Below are positions 1 to 8,976 of a stretch of 64,000 bases of DNA, in pieces. Under the pieces are notes generated by a model. That model was not told where the DNA came from and made no database searches. It saw nothing but the letters and a program-made list of their open reading frames with translations. This DNA comes from JALZVT01 sp039029135 (GTDB lineage: Bacteria; Pseudomonadota; Gammaproteobacteria; Pseudomonadales; Azotimanducaceae): assembly GCA_039029135.1 (NCBI GenBank), contig JBCCGT010000021.1, forward strand, positions 32,624 through 96,623. Direction: 5' to 3'. Position numbers and translations under genes: made by a program. Position 1 is the first letter of the stretch. Each line of letters begins with the position of its first letter.

Positions 1-964
1 GTTCTCGCGCCGCCAGAAACTCGGGATTGAACAGCGTGGACTGGTACTTCGCGCCGGTGTCGCACAGCACGGTCACGATCGTGTGACCCTTGCCCATGCG
101 GCGCGCCTGCTCGGCCGCCGCGCACAGGTTGATGCCCGTGCTGGAGCCGAAGAACCAGCCTTCTTCGCGCAGCAGTCGGTAGACCAGCTTGACCATGTCG
201 GCGTCGGGAACCTGTATGGCGTCGTCGATCGCCGCGCCAGCGAGGTTGTCGGTCACGCGGCTGTTGCCGATGCCCTCGGTGATCGACGGCCCGGGCGTCA
301 TGGTGGCGTCCCCGGTGGTGACGTAGTTGAACAGCGCGCTGCCGTGCGGATCGGCAAGCACGACTTGCAGGTCGGCACGGCATTCCTTGAGATATGCGCC
401 CGTGCCCGCGAGCGTGCCGCCGGTACCCGTCGCGACCACGAAGGCGTCGACCTGGCCTTCGGTCTGTTGCCAGATTTCGGGTCCGGTGGACTCATAGTGG
501 GCGAGTCGATTAGCCGTGTTGTCGAACTGGTTGGCCCACACGCCTTGTGGCAGCGATTCCGCGTAGCGCCCAGCCTGCTTTTGATAGTTCATGTCATCCG
601 CGTAGGGCACGGTCGGCACCTCGCGCACGTCAGCGCCGAGCGTCCTGAGAATCTGCACCTTCTCCGGCGACTGATTGTCGGGCATGTAGATGACGCAGTC
701 GTAGCCGCGCGCGTTGCAGACGTGTGCGAGACCGATACCCGTGTTGCCGGCGGTGCCCTCGACGACCGTGCCGCCGGGCTGCAGGCACCCCGCGCGCTCG
801 TGTTCGCGAATCATCCACCAGGCCGCGCGATCCTTGACCGAGCCGCCGGGATTAAGGAACTCGGCCTTACCGAGGATCTCACACCCGGTGGCTTCGGACA
901 GCGAGTTGATGCGGATGAGAGGGGTGTTGCCGATGGCGGCGACAAAGTCGTTGTGAAGCTGCAT
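1..964 (-). CDS. cysK: Cysteine synthase family protein (PLP-dependent), 3' end outside window
   Basis: PLP-dependent beta-replacement enzyme that would make cysteine from O-acetylserine and sulfide. Translated from the minus strand starting at the ATG at 964 it begins MQLHNDFVAAIGNTPLIRIN. The Schiff-base lysine lies in NPGGSVKDRAAWW near residues 40-50 and the phosphate-binding loop is EGTAGNTGIGLAH near residues 78-90. Further on are VVATGTGGTLAGTG, SITEGIG and LREEGWFFGSSTG, all typical of the fold. The frame stays open to base 1, so about 321 residues are visible and only the C-terminus is missing. The SVKDRAA form recalls the longer CysK-like branch of Proteobacteria rather than enterobacterial CysK. 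A cystathionine beta-synthase role cannot be excluded. It diverges from apbE across 182 bp. Confidence 0.88.
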   Translation of the reverse strand, partial: MQLHNDFVAAIGNTPLIRINSLSEATGCEILGKAEFLNPGGSVKDRAAWWMIREHERAGCLQPGGTVVEGTAGNTGIGLAHVCNARGYDCVIYMPDNQSPEKVQILRTLGADVREVPTVPYADDMNYQKQAGRYAESLPQGVWANQFDNTANRLAHYESTGPEIWQQTEGQVDAFVVATGTGGTLAGTGAYLKECRADLQVVLADPHGSALFNYVTTGDATMTPGPSITEGIGNSRVTDNLAGAAIDDAIQVPDADMVKLVYRLLREEGWFFGSSTGINLCAAAEQARRMGKGHTIVTVLCDTGAKYQSTLFNPEFLAARE

Positions 965-1146
965 GTGCTCGCTCTCGAGAGGCGTCCCCAGCGAGTGCTC
1001 TGCTGGGCGGGGTCGGCATGGTACCGGCTTCGTCTTTCGGTTGCGAAGTGTGACCTGCGTCGCAAGCGCGCTGCAAACGGCGGAGCAATAATTGAGTTAC
1101 CTACGAGCCACTTGGCGGTGAACACCCGAACACCGCCGGCGGCGCC

Positions 1147-2154
1147 ATGAAGAGGACCTTCGTGCAACGATCCCTAACCCGCACCGCCGCGTCGATTGCG
1201 CTCATCTGCGCGATGCTTGGTTCCAATCTGGCGCAGGCGGAGTGGCACCGCGACGAGCAGGCCATCATGGGTACGCGCGTGCACGCGGAGCTGTGGCACG
1301 TGGACTCGGCGGTGGCGGAGGCGCTGCTCGCAGAAGTCATGGCTGAAATGCGCCGCATCGAGTCGGTGTTCAGCCCCTATATCGAGGGCTCCGAGCTGTC
1401 CCGGCTGAACCGTCAGGCGGCGGCGGGCTGGCAGACGGTGTCGGCGGAAATGTACGCGCTGCTGGCTGCGGCTGCGCGCATCAGCGCGCTTTCCGACGGT
1501 GCGTTCGATATCACCTATGCCTCTGCCGGCCATCTGTACAACTATCGGCAGCGCGAACGCCCCGACGCGGACGCGCTGGCGGCGGCGCTGCCGGCGATCG
1601 ACTATCGTTTCGTCCAACTTCGCGAGCCTGACCAGGTGCGCTTCGAGCGCGCGGGCGTGCTGATCGACCTCGGCGGCATCGCCAAAGGCTATGCCGTCGA
1701 TCGAGCGATCGAGCGGCTTGAGCGGCGCGGCGTCTCGCAGGCCATCGTGGCCGCCGGGGGCGACAGTCGCATTCTCGGCGATCGACGCGGCCGCCCCTGG
1801 AGCGTCGGCGTGCAGCATCCGCGGCGGCCTCAAGAGATGATCGCCGTGCTGCCGCTCGTCGATACCGCCGTCTCCACCTCGGGCGACTACGAGCGCTACT
1901 TCGAACGCGAGGGCATTCGCTTCCACCACATTCTCGATCCGACCAGCGGCGACTCGGCTCGCGGACTGCGCAGCGTCACCATCATGGGGCCGGAGGGCAT
2001 TTTCACGGACGCGCTGTCGACGGCGGTGTTCGTCCTCGGGGTGGATGCGGGGCTCGCGCTGATCGATCGGCTGCCCGGCATCGACGCGGTGCTGGTCGAC
2101 GCCTCCGGTGCGTTGCGCTACTCCGCGGACATCGCGCCGGCTGCGGCCGACTGA
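1147..2154 (+). CDS. apbE: FAD:protein FMN transferase (ApbE)
   Basis: Periplasmic Mg-dependent flavin transferase that attaches FMN covalently to a threonine of target proteins such as NqrC, RnfG or FMN-binding-domain proteins. The 335-aa product has a signal peptide (residues 1-31, ending LAQA). It carries the ApbE signatures: ALSDGAFDITYA (113-125), IDLGGIAKGYAVD (173-185), VAAGGDSRILG (201-211), STSGDYERYF (243-252), HHILDPTSG (260-268) and the metal-binding TDALSTAVFVLG (287-298). Length is normal for the family. It is the first plus-strand gene, 370 bp ahead of the TlpA-like gene, so cotranscription with the TPR/ExbBD cluster is possible but not shown. No convincing flavinylation motif is present in the neighbouring proteins. 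Confidence 0.93.
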   Translation: MKRTFVQRSLTRTAASIALICAMLGSNLAQAEWHRDEQAIMGTRVHAELWHVDSAVAEALLAEVMAEMRRIESVFSPYIEGSELSRLNRQAAAGWQTVSAEMYALLAAAARISALSDGAFDITYASAGHLYNYRQRERPDADALAAALPAIDYRFVQLREPDQVRFERAGVLIDLGGIAKGYAVDRAIERLERRGVSQAIVAAGGDSRILGDRRGRPWSVGVQHPRRPQEMIAVLPLVDTAVSTSGDYERYFEREGIRFHHILDPTSGDSARGLRSVTIMGPEGIFTDALSTAVFVLGVDAGLALIDRLPGIDAVLVDASGALRYSADIAPAAAD

Positions 2155-2525
2155 CGTCACAAAGGCGCCGCCGTATTTCCGGCGACCCGGGAACTGTGAC
2201 AAGCGACCCAAACTGACAGGGCGCTTACATCTACCTTTGTCCACGTCGCAGATCGGCTGTGAAACGCCTGCGATGCCAGCCATGACGGCCGGGAGATGCG
2301 CGAAGGACACGCATCGATTTAAGCAGCTCAAGGATAGCTGCCTGCGGTGACCGGATTGCGCCGCGCGAAGGCAAAGGAGCGCGAACCTAGTGCTGGCAGT
2401 TCGCCGCGGTCGTTGCTGATGGACACAGCGACCGATCGTCGACGACAGCACCAGGGTTATGCGCAGCCTTCGTCGTCCAAATCAAACAAGTGGCCGCTCA
2501 CGGCCGCACAGGTCCGGAGAGCCAG
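2155..2525. other. Intergenic region, 371 bp, no supported gene
   Basis: Two short open frames overlap this stretch, but their composition is arginine/serine-rich with no recognisable motif, so I treat the region as non-coding. A 6-bp hairpin, GCAGCT (2323-2328) with AGCTGC (2336-2341), has no following T-run. The region probably holds the promoter of the downstream thioredoxin/TPR/ExbBD cluster. I could not single out a convincing -35/-10 pair. Confidence 0.4.
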
Positions 2526-3050
2526 ATGGAACGTAGACGCACAGACGGCAGCGCGAGCAAGTCGCTGCTCGCGGTGGTAGTCGTCGCAGTCGTTGTCGCC
2601 TTCGCGGTAAATGCCCACGCCGTTGGCGTGCGCCAAAGCGCACCCGATTTCACACTCGAAGCCTTGGACGGCGAGAACCTGCGCCTGCAGGAGTACCGCG
2701 GTCAGGTCGTCTTGATCAATTTCTGGGCTAGCTGGTGCGGACCCTGTCGGCAGGAAATGCCGGTCCTCGATCGGCTGCACCAGCGCTACGAGGAGGCCGG
2801 CTTTACCGTCCTCGGGGTCAACGTCGAAGGCAAGCGCGGTCCTGCGGAAAAGATTGCGCGCAAATCCAGATTGACCTTTCCCGTGCTTATCGACGCGGGT
2901 CAAAAGGTCAGCGAAACCTATGATCTCGAAGCGATGCCGAGCACCGTGCTCGTCGATCGCGACGGCGTGGTTCGCTATGTCCATCGCGGCTACAAGCCCG
3001 GCGACGAGGCGAAGTACCTCGAGGTCGTCAAGCAGCTGATCCTCGAATAG
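2526..3050 (+). CDS. TlpA/ResA-type membrane-anchored thioredoxin-like protein
   Basis: Periplasmic thiol-disulfide oxidoreductase of the AhpC/TSA-Redoxin (TlpA) group. I chose the ATG at 2526, which has GGAGA seven bases upstream, over the GTG at 2490. The 174-aa product has a hydrophobic anchor or signal at 12-32, then SAPDFTLEALDGENLRLQEY and the active site WASWCGPCRQEMP with cysteines at 71 and 74. The cis-proline region EAMPSTVLVDRDG is present. The protein is a single domain of normal length. It precedes the small periplasmic protein by 10 bp and sits at the head of the TPR/ExbBD cluster, so it may keep a cysteine-containing envelope component reduced. That role is inference. Confidence 0.88.
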   Translation: MERRRTDGSASKSLLAVVVVAVVVAFAVNAHAVGVRQSAPDFTLEALDGENLRLQEYRGQVVLINFWASWCGPCRQEMPVLDRLHQRYEEAGFTVLGVNVEGKRGPAEKIARKSRLTFPVLIDAGQKVSETYDLEAMPSTVLVDRDGVVRYVHRGYKPGDEAKYLEVVKQLILE

Positions 3051-3060
3051 GTCGCCTGCG

Positions 3061-3612
3061 ATGCCCATGGTTCGGTTGCAGATCACGACGCTTTGCGCGC
3101 TTCTGTGCGGGATTGTGCTGGCGCTTTCCGGCGTGCACGCCCGCGCCGATGCAAGCGGACGCGTGAACACCGAACTGAACGGCGAGGTCGAGGCGATCAA
3201 GAGCGAACTGCTGTCGCTGCGCCGGGATCTCGTGGTGCTGGAGGAGCAGCTGCTGTTCCCGGCAAGTTCGCAGGTGGCGGTGTTCGTATCGCTCGACGTT
3301 GGCGAGTTTCTGGATCTCGATGCCGTGACCCTGCGGATCAACGGCAAGGAAGTCGCACATCATTTGTATACCGAAAAGCAGGTCGATGCGCTGATACGCG
3401 GTGGCGTGCAGAAGCTCTACGTCGGCAACGTCAAGCAGGGCGACAACACCGTGACCGCGTTCTTTACCGGCCGCGGACCGTCTGGGCGCGACTATCGGCG
3501 TGCCAGCACGGTGACATTTGAAAAGACCTTCGAGCCCGCGTTTGTGGAGCTGAAGGTGACGGACTCGACCGAAAAATACCAGCCGGACTTCAAGGCGGCC
3601 GCAGGGCAATAG
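3061..3612 (+). CDS. Secreted coiled-coil protein of unknown function
   Basis: I do not recognise a characterised family. The 183-aa product has a cleavable signal peptide (about residues 1-30, ending VHARA). A short heptad-like helix follows (about 38-62: a Glu/Leu-rich run including EVEAIKSELLSLRRDLVVLEEQ), then a beta-rich domain with the segment VFVSLDVGEFLDLDAVTLRI and a GxGPSGRDYRR stretch. The mature protein has no cysteine. It lies between the thioredoxin-like gene and the first large TPR gene, all on the same strand. I infer it is an accessory periplasmic subunit of the TPR/ExbBD machine. Confidence 0.8.
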   Translation: MPMVRLQITTLCALLCGIVLALSGVHARADASGRVNTELNGEVEAIKSELLSLRRDLVVLEEQLLFPASSQVAVFVSLDVGEFLDLDAVTLRINGKEVAHHLYTEKQVDALIRGGVQKLYVGNVKQGDNTVTAFFTGRGPSGRDYRRASTVTFEKTFEPAFVELKVTDSTEKYQPDFKAAAGQ

Positions 3613-3693
3613 TCGCCACCTTAGTACGTGGTGCAGGACGCTTGGAATGCGATCTAACCAACGGGTAAACGGGCGGAGTCGGGCTGACCTTTG

Positions 3694-5571
3694 ATGAAAG
3701 GATTTTTCTGCAAACTCATCTTGTTCTGCGCCCAGGCGGCCGATCCTGAAGGCTACAGCCCCGATCGCGTAGAGCTCGCCTATGGCGAAGTCCTGTTTTC
3801 CTATTATCAGCAGAACTTCGACGCCGCGCTGTTGGGTGTCGAGGTCGCGCGCGCGCAGGGCCACACAGCCGGCGCCGAGATGCGCTTTCGGCTTGCCGAC
3901 GCGAGCTTTTCCTTCAAGGCTCGGATGTTCGATCGAGCGCAGGCGAAGCTTGACGAGATTCAGACTCGCTATCCGACCGAGCTGACGGCGTTGGATCGGC
4001 TCCGACTCGCGTTCCATCTCGCCCGCGAGCATTACCGCACCGGCGACTACACGGCTCTCGCGTCCGAGCTCGACAAGATTGAGCTGGGCACGCGACGCTT
4101 TGGCGCGAAACGCTTTCATCCGGAAGTCGAATTTATGCGTGCCGAGGTCGCCCTGGCCGCAGGCGACCTGACTCGTGCGCAGGCGCTGCTGGATGGACTG
4201 CCGAAGCACGACGAGCATCGACTCTACGGCTATTTCAATCTCGCCAGCCTGCTGCGCGAGCGTGACGATCCCGTGGCCGCGCTCGCGGTCTTTGGTGCGC
4301 TTGTAGAGTCGAAGCCGCAGACCGAGGCCGGGCGCGATATTCGTTCGCGAGCGATGCTGGCCAGAGCCTATCTGGAACGCGAGCAGGGTGAGGCCGCTGC
4401 CGCGCGCCGCGCTTTGACCAGTATTCCGGCCGAAGGCCGCTATCGCGATCTGGGCATGGCCTCCTATGGCTCGCTCGCGATGGCCGAGGGCGACTATGAA
4501 CTCGCGGCGCGAATCTGGCTTGCGCTGCAGCAGGACGCGAACTGGTCGCCGAGCACCGCCTCCGCGGCCCTGGCGTTTCCGCTGTCGCTGGAGAATATGG
4601 GGCGCGAACAGCTCGCGCTGGGTCACTACCGTGCGGCCGAGACGCGCTTCAACAACCGGGCGCTAAAACTCGACGAACTCATTGCGCGCGCAGAAGAACC
4701 GGAGTGGATCCGCGGCCTGCTCGATGGCCTGGCTTCCGATTTCTCCGACCCTGAGATCGTTGCCGACTGGCAGGCCCGCATCGGCCACACCGATTGGCTG
4801 GAGTGGTTGGCGGCCGAGGGCAGTCACGAACTGGTCGAACAGTGGCGACATCTGCGGAGCGAGCGCGACTACCTGGCTCGGTTGCCCGAGCATCTCGAGT
4901 TTCTCGCCCTCGTCGCGACCGAGCAGCAGCGGCGCGGCGCGGCCGTGCGTGACGCGCTCGCGGACGATGGCCTGTTGGTACGTCACGAGGCGCTGGTGGC
5001 CGATCTGGCGGTGCGGCGTGAACGCTATTATCTGCTGCGCGATACGAATCCCGCGCAGACGAATGACTGGCTGACGGCGATGGCGAACCCGGACGAGCGC
5101 GCGATGCTTGAACGGCTGGCGCGCATGGCGGAGCTATCCGCGGCGCTCGAACCGGAGGCGGCGGCGCAGTGGCGGGAACGTCTCGAGCGGCTGCGCGGCG
5201 TGCTGTTCTGGCAACTCGTCGACGACTCCGCGGTGCGGCTGCGCGGTATGCAGCGCGACATCGATCACGCGCAGAAGCTGGCCGATCGGCTGGAGTCGCA
5301 GGCAGAGCGCATGCAGGCGGCCGAGGCGGTCTTCAGCGCCGGCATCATGACCGACTTTTCCGAGCTGCGCGCGCGTGCCGGTGACTCGCTCGCCCGCGTC
5401 GACGCGGCCCTGGTCGAGCGCGAAGAGATGATCGCGCAGGCGCTCATCGAGGGCATGCGCCAGGAGGCTCGATCGCTGCAGGGCTACCTCGTCAGCGCGC
5501 GCGTAGGCATCGCGCGGGCGATGGATCGTGCCGTCGCGGTGATCGACGCCTCGCCGGAGGCACAACCGTGA
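3694..5571 (+). CDS. Large periplasmic TPR protein (machine scaffold, GltD/AglT-like candidate)
   Basis: A 625-aa protein built mostly of alpha-helical tetratricopeptide-like repeats. The ATG at 3694 is preferred over the TTG at 3691; an in-frame TGA at 3685 rules out an upstream start. The short N-terminus (MKGFFCKLILFCAQA, then ADPEGYS) looks like a minimal signal peptide. Residues about 25-330 contain repeats of the form YGEVLFSYYQQNFDAALLGV and AEVALAAGDLTRAQALLDGL. The last 150 residues are a charged, coiled-coil-like region (RDIDHAQKLADRLESQAERM). Its stop overlaps the GTG start of the next TPR gene (GTGA), implying coupling. Similar position and architecture to TPR proteins of Myxococcus gliding clusters suggest an envelope scaffold; this is inference. 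Confidence 0.82.
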   Translation: MKGFFCKLILFCAQAADPEGYSPDRVELAYGEVLFSYYQQNFDAALLGVEVARAQGHTAGAEMRFRLADASFSFKARMFDRAQAKLDEIQTRYPTELTALDRLRLAFHLAREHYRTGDYTALASELDKIELGTRRFGAKRFHPEVEFMRAEVALAAGDLTRAQALLDGLPKHDEHRLYGYFNLASLLRERDDPVAALAVFGALVESKPQTEAGRDIRSRAMLARAYLEREQGEAAAARRALTSIPAEGRYRDLGMASYGSLAMAEGDYELAARIWLALQQDANWSPSTASAALAFPLSLENMGREQLALGHYRAAETRFNNRALKLDELIARAEEPEWIRGLLDGLASDFSDPEIVADWQARIGHTDWLEWLAAEGSHELVEQWRHLRSERDYLARLPEHLEFLALVATEQQRRGAAVRDALADDGLLVRHEALVADLAVRRERYYLLRDTNPAQTNDWLTAMANPDERAMLERLARMAELSAALEPEAAAQWRERLERLRGVLFWQLVDDSAVRLRGMQRDIDHAQKLADRLESQAERMQAAEAVFSAGIMTDFSELRARAGDSLARVDAALVEREEMIAQALIEGMRQEARSLQGYLVSARVGIARAMDRAVAVIDASPEAQP

Positions 5572-8354
5572 GCTCGCGTGCGCTCCTATGCGTCGCCGTG
5601 ACGATTTCGCTGCTGGCGGGCTGCGGCCTGCGCGGCGACGCGCGCGGCGGGACCTCGCTCGCGCGTGAGATCGCACGTCTGCCCGCCCTGGACGAGACGG
5701 AGCTCGAGCCGCTGGTGGACGCCGACATCGGCGCAGTCGTCGGCGCCTATCAGACCCTGTACCCGGGTCTCGAGGACGCCGAACAGAATCACGCGGCGGG
5801 CAAACGGCTGGCGGACCTGCAGCTCGAGCGTGCCGGTTTGGCCATGGCGGACATCAAGAACCCGTACGACGACGCCATCGTGCTGTACGAGGGACTGCTT
5901 GCGGACGGCGCCGGCAGCGATTCCAGAGACTCGCTGCTGTATCAGGTCGCGCAGGCGCACGATCTTGCGGGTCGCGGTGACGAGGCGCTCGTCTATCTGG
6001 ACGAACTGATCCGCGACTTTCCGACCAGCGCCTACGTCCGCGAGGCGCACTTCCGGCGCGCGGAGCTCAACTTCTCGGCGGGTCGCTACGCCGCGGCGGC
6101 GACGGACTATCGGGTCGTCGCTGGCGCCGCCGAGGGCCGGCTGGCGCTGCACTCGACCTACATGCTCGGCTGGAGCGAGTTCAAGGGCAGCCAGCTCGAA
6201 GCCGCGACCGAGCAGTTCTATCGGGTCGTGGCGGAGACGAGCGCGGCACACGCGGCCGCCGCAATCGACGCGCCGTCGAGCGCGCATCGCGGCGAAACCG
6301 AGCTGCGCACGGACTCGCTGCGCGTGCTGATGCTCGCGCTCGAATACCAGGACGGCGTCGCGACCCTGGCCGCCGATATAAGCGCGCTCGACCGGCCGGA
6401 CTGGCAGCACGGTGTCTACGCCGAGCTCGCCGAGCGCTACCTCACCCAGCGTCGTTACCTGGACGGAGCGGCGGTCTGGCGGCGCTTTGTCGATGAAAAC
6501 CCGCTGGACCGCCGCGCGCCGAACGCCTGGGTGGCGATGATCGACACGCTGCTGGACGCTGACTTCGTCACCGAGACGCGACCACAAAAGGCCGAGTTCA
6601 TCGCCCGTTTCGGCGTTCGCAGCGAATACTGGACGCGCTTCGACGAGGCGGCGCGCGCAAGCTATGCCGAGCCCCTGGCTGCCTATCTCGACGAGCTGTC
6701 AAAGGTCTATCACGCGCGCGCGCAGGCCAGCGGCAAAGAGAGTGACTACCTTGCGGCCGTTGATCTCTATGAGCAGCAGCTGGACAGCTTTCCCCCCGAT
6801 GCGCGCACGCCGGATACGCTGTTCCTGATCGGTGAAATCTACGCCGAGGTCAATCGACGCGAATCGGCGCTGGCCGCGTTCGAGCGCCTGACGAGCGACT
6901 ACCCGGAACACGAGCAGGTTGCCGAGGCCGCCTATGCCGGTCTGCTGCTCCTCGATGGCCTGGTCGACGAGGCCGCTGTCGCGGCGGACGCCGCCGCCTG
7001 GGCGGATCGCAGGCTGACGGCGCGGCTCGCGTTCGCGCAGCGCTTCGCAGCAGATCCACGAGCACCAACGGTGCAGGCGGCGGCGGCCGATGAGCTGTTC
7101 CGGCGCGAAGACTATGCGCGCTCTATCGAGCTCGCTCATGGCCTGCTTACCCGGGGTGAGACGCTTGGCGTGGACCTGACGCGCAACTCACTGCTGCTCA
7201 TCGGCCACGGCTCCATGGAGCTTGCGCAGTACGCGGCCGCCGAGCAGGCGTACGAGCGGCTGCTGACGATAGGGTTCGACGCCGACGTTGCCGAGCGTCG
7301 CCTGGCGAGCGTGTACAAGCAGGGCGAGATCGCCGAGGCGGAGGAGTCGCTCGATGCGGCGCTCGGTCACTATCTGCGCATCGGGGAAATCGATCCGACC
7401 GCCGCGCTGGCGGCCAGCGCCCACTTCGACGCGATCGTGATGTTGGAAGGGGCCGATCGGTCCGCCGACATCGCGCGTCTGCTCGAGTCTTTCCGCGTGC
7501 TGTATCCGCAGGATGAGCGGGCCGCGCAGGTGCCGCTGCGGCTCGCGCAGATGTACGAGGCCGACGACGACTTTGCCCGCGCCGCGCTCGAGTACCGCAA
7601 CGTCGCGGCCACGTCCGCCGACACCGATGCCGCGCGGCAGGCCCAGTTCGTCGCCGCCGAGCTGTATCGCAAGGCTGACGATCGGGAGGCGAGTCTCGCG
7701 GAATACCAGGCCTATGTGCAGCGTTTTCCGACGCCCTACGATGCGCACTTCGAGGCGCTGCAGGCGAGCGACGAGCTGCTCGGCGAGCTCGGACGGTCGC
7801 GCCATGGCGTGTGGCGCAGCAAGGTCGCGCTGCATGAACGCGTTGGCCGCAGCGCGACGCCGCGCATGAGTTTCCTGGCCGCGGAGGCGGCGCTCGGCCT
7901 TGCCGCCATCGACCGCGAGGCCTTCGCCGCGATACGCCTGCAGGCGCCGCTGAAGAAGTCCCTGCGCTCGAAGCAGCGCGCGTTGAAGGCGTCCGTCAAG
8001 GCGTACGAGGCGGTGATCGACTACGCGGTAGCGGAGTTCGCAACCGCTGCCACGTATCAGATCGCGGATCTGTACGTTGAGCTGTCGGCCTCGATCATGG
8101 CGTCCGAGCGCCCGAGCGGACTGAACGCGCTCGAGCTCGAGCAGTACGAGATCCTGCTCGAGGAGCAGGCGTATCCCTTTGAGGATCAGGCGATCGAACT
8201 GCACGAAATCAACATGCGGCGCGCGTGGAACGCGCCGGGTGGCGTTGCCGGCGATGTCTGGACCGCCAAGAGTTTCGCCGATCTCAAGGCCCTGATGCCG
8301 GGCCGCTACGACAAGAACGAACGGAAGGTGGCGTATGTCGAGAACATTCACTAA
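5568..8354 (+). CDS. Giant TPR outer-membrane lipoprotein
   Basis: A 928-aa lipoprotein: the N-terminus MSSRALLCVAVTISLLAGCG gives a signal peptide with lipobox LAGC (Cys19). Nearly the whole mature protein is TPR/Sel1-like helices; examples are LLYQVAQAHDLAGRGDEALV (near residue 123), AHFRRAELNFSAGRYAAAAT (near 162) and repeats in the 600-720 region such as VPLRLAQMYEADDDFARAAL. It starts with GTG overlapping the upstream stop and overlaps the next gene by 20 bp. Placement between a periplasmic TPR protein and a TPR lipoprotein, ahead of ExbB/ExbD genes, suggests a long periplasm-spanning or outer-membrane-facing scaffold. No enzymatic motif is visible. Confidence 0.85.
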   Translation: MSSRALLCVAVTISLLAGCGLRGDARGGTSLAREIARLPALDETELEPLVDADIGAVVGAYQTLYPGLEDAEQNHAAGKRLADLQLERAGLAMADIKNPYDDAIVLYEGLLADGAGSDSRDSLLYQVAQAHDLAGRGDEALVYLDELIRDFPTSAYVREAHFRRAELNFSAGRYAAAATDYRVVAGAAEGRLALHSTYMLGWSEFKGSQLEAATEQFYRVVAETSAAHAAAAIDAPSSAHRGETELRTDSLRVLMLALEYQDGVATLAADISALDRPDWQHGVYAELAERYLTQRRYLDGAAVWRRFVDENPLDRRAPNAWVAMIDTLLDADFVTETRPQKAEFIARFGVRSEYWTRFDEAARASYAEPLAAYLDELSKVYHARAQASGKESDYLAAVDLYEQQLDSFPPDARTPDTLFLIGEIYAEVNRRESALAAFERLTSDYPEHEQVAEAAYAGLLLLDGLVDEAAVAADAAAWADRRLTARLAFAQRFAADPRAPTVQAAAADELFRREDYARSIELAHGLLTRGETLGVDLTRNSLLLIGHGSMELAQYAAAEQAYERLLTIGFDADVAERRLASVYKQGEIAEAEESLDAALGHYLRIGEIDPTAALAASAHFDAIVMLEGADRSADIARLLESFRVLYPQDERAAQVPLRLAQMYEADDDFARAALEYRNVAATSADTDAARQAQFVAAELYRKADDREASLAEYQAYVQRFPTPYDAHFEALQASDELLGELGRSRHGVWRSKVALHERVGRSATPRMSFLAAEAALGLAAIDREAFAAIRLQAPLKKSLRSKQRALKASVKAYEAVIDYAVAEFATAATYQIADLYVELSASIMASERPSGLNALELEQYEILLEEQAYPFEDQAIELHEINMRRAWNAPGGVAGDVWTAKSFADLKALMPGRYDKNERKVAYVENIH

Positions 8355-8976
8355 CCGCCTCGGTGGCGCGCTGCTGGTGCTCGCGCTTGCCGCCTGCGCG
8401 GTGCCCGGCGCCCTGGTCCGCAAGCCGGCAACGGCGCAGGACCCCGGCGCGTCGACCGCGTCCCAGCGCTTCGCGTCGCTGGAACGCGAGGCGGCCGACG
8501 TAGAGGTCAGCGCCGCTAGCGCGCAGCTATTCGATCAGGCGCTCGCGCAGCTGCGGGCGGGTGAGTTCGCGGCCGCGATCGAACCGCTGTCGCGCGTGAC
8601 CCGATCGCAGCCGGAGCTGTCCGGACCCTGGCTGAACCTGGGGCTCGCGCGGCTGGCGCTGGGCGAGTCGGACGCCGCCGAGCAGGCCTTCGAGCGCGCG
8701 ATCCGCGCGAACCCGATGAACTGCAATGCCTACAACGAGCTCGGCGTGCTCGAACGCGAAAACGGCGAGATCGAAAACGCGGAGGCCGCCTATCTCGCCT
8801 GTCTCGATCGCGACCCGTCGTTCGCGGCCGCGCACCTGAACCTCGGGATTCTCTATGAGCTGTATTTGGGTCGACTGCCCGACGCGCTGGATTCCTATCG
8901 CTCCTACCAACAGATTGCCGGCGAGGAAGATCCCAAGGTCAAGGGTTGGATCGTCGATCTGGAGCGCCGCCTGTGA
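8335..8976 (+). CDS. Small TPR lipoprotein
   Basis: A 213-aa lipoprotein with N-terminus MSRTFTNRLGGALLVLALAA followed by the lipobox cysteine (LAAC). The C-terminal half holds about three canonical TPRs, including PWLNLGLARLALGESDAAEQ, NAYNELGVLERENGEIENAE and AHLNLGILYELYLGRLPDAL. It begins inside the 3' end of the giant TPR gene (20-bp overlap) and its stop overlaps the GTG start of the next gene. In Myxococcus motility clusters a TPR outer-membrane lipoprotein (GltE) accompanies the ExbB/ExbD motor; the present protein could fill an equivalent position, but that assignment is by analogy only. Confidence 0.85.
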   Translation: MSRTFTNRLGGALLVLALAACAVPGALVRKPATAQDPGASTASQRFASLEREAADVEVSAASAQLFDQALAQLRAGEFAAAIEPLSRVTRSQPELSGPWLNLGLARLALGESDAAEQAFERAIRANPMNCNAYNELGVLERENGEIENAEAAYLACLDRDPSFAAAHLNLGILYELYLGRLPDALDSYRSYQQIAGEEDPKVKGWIVDLERRL

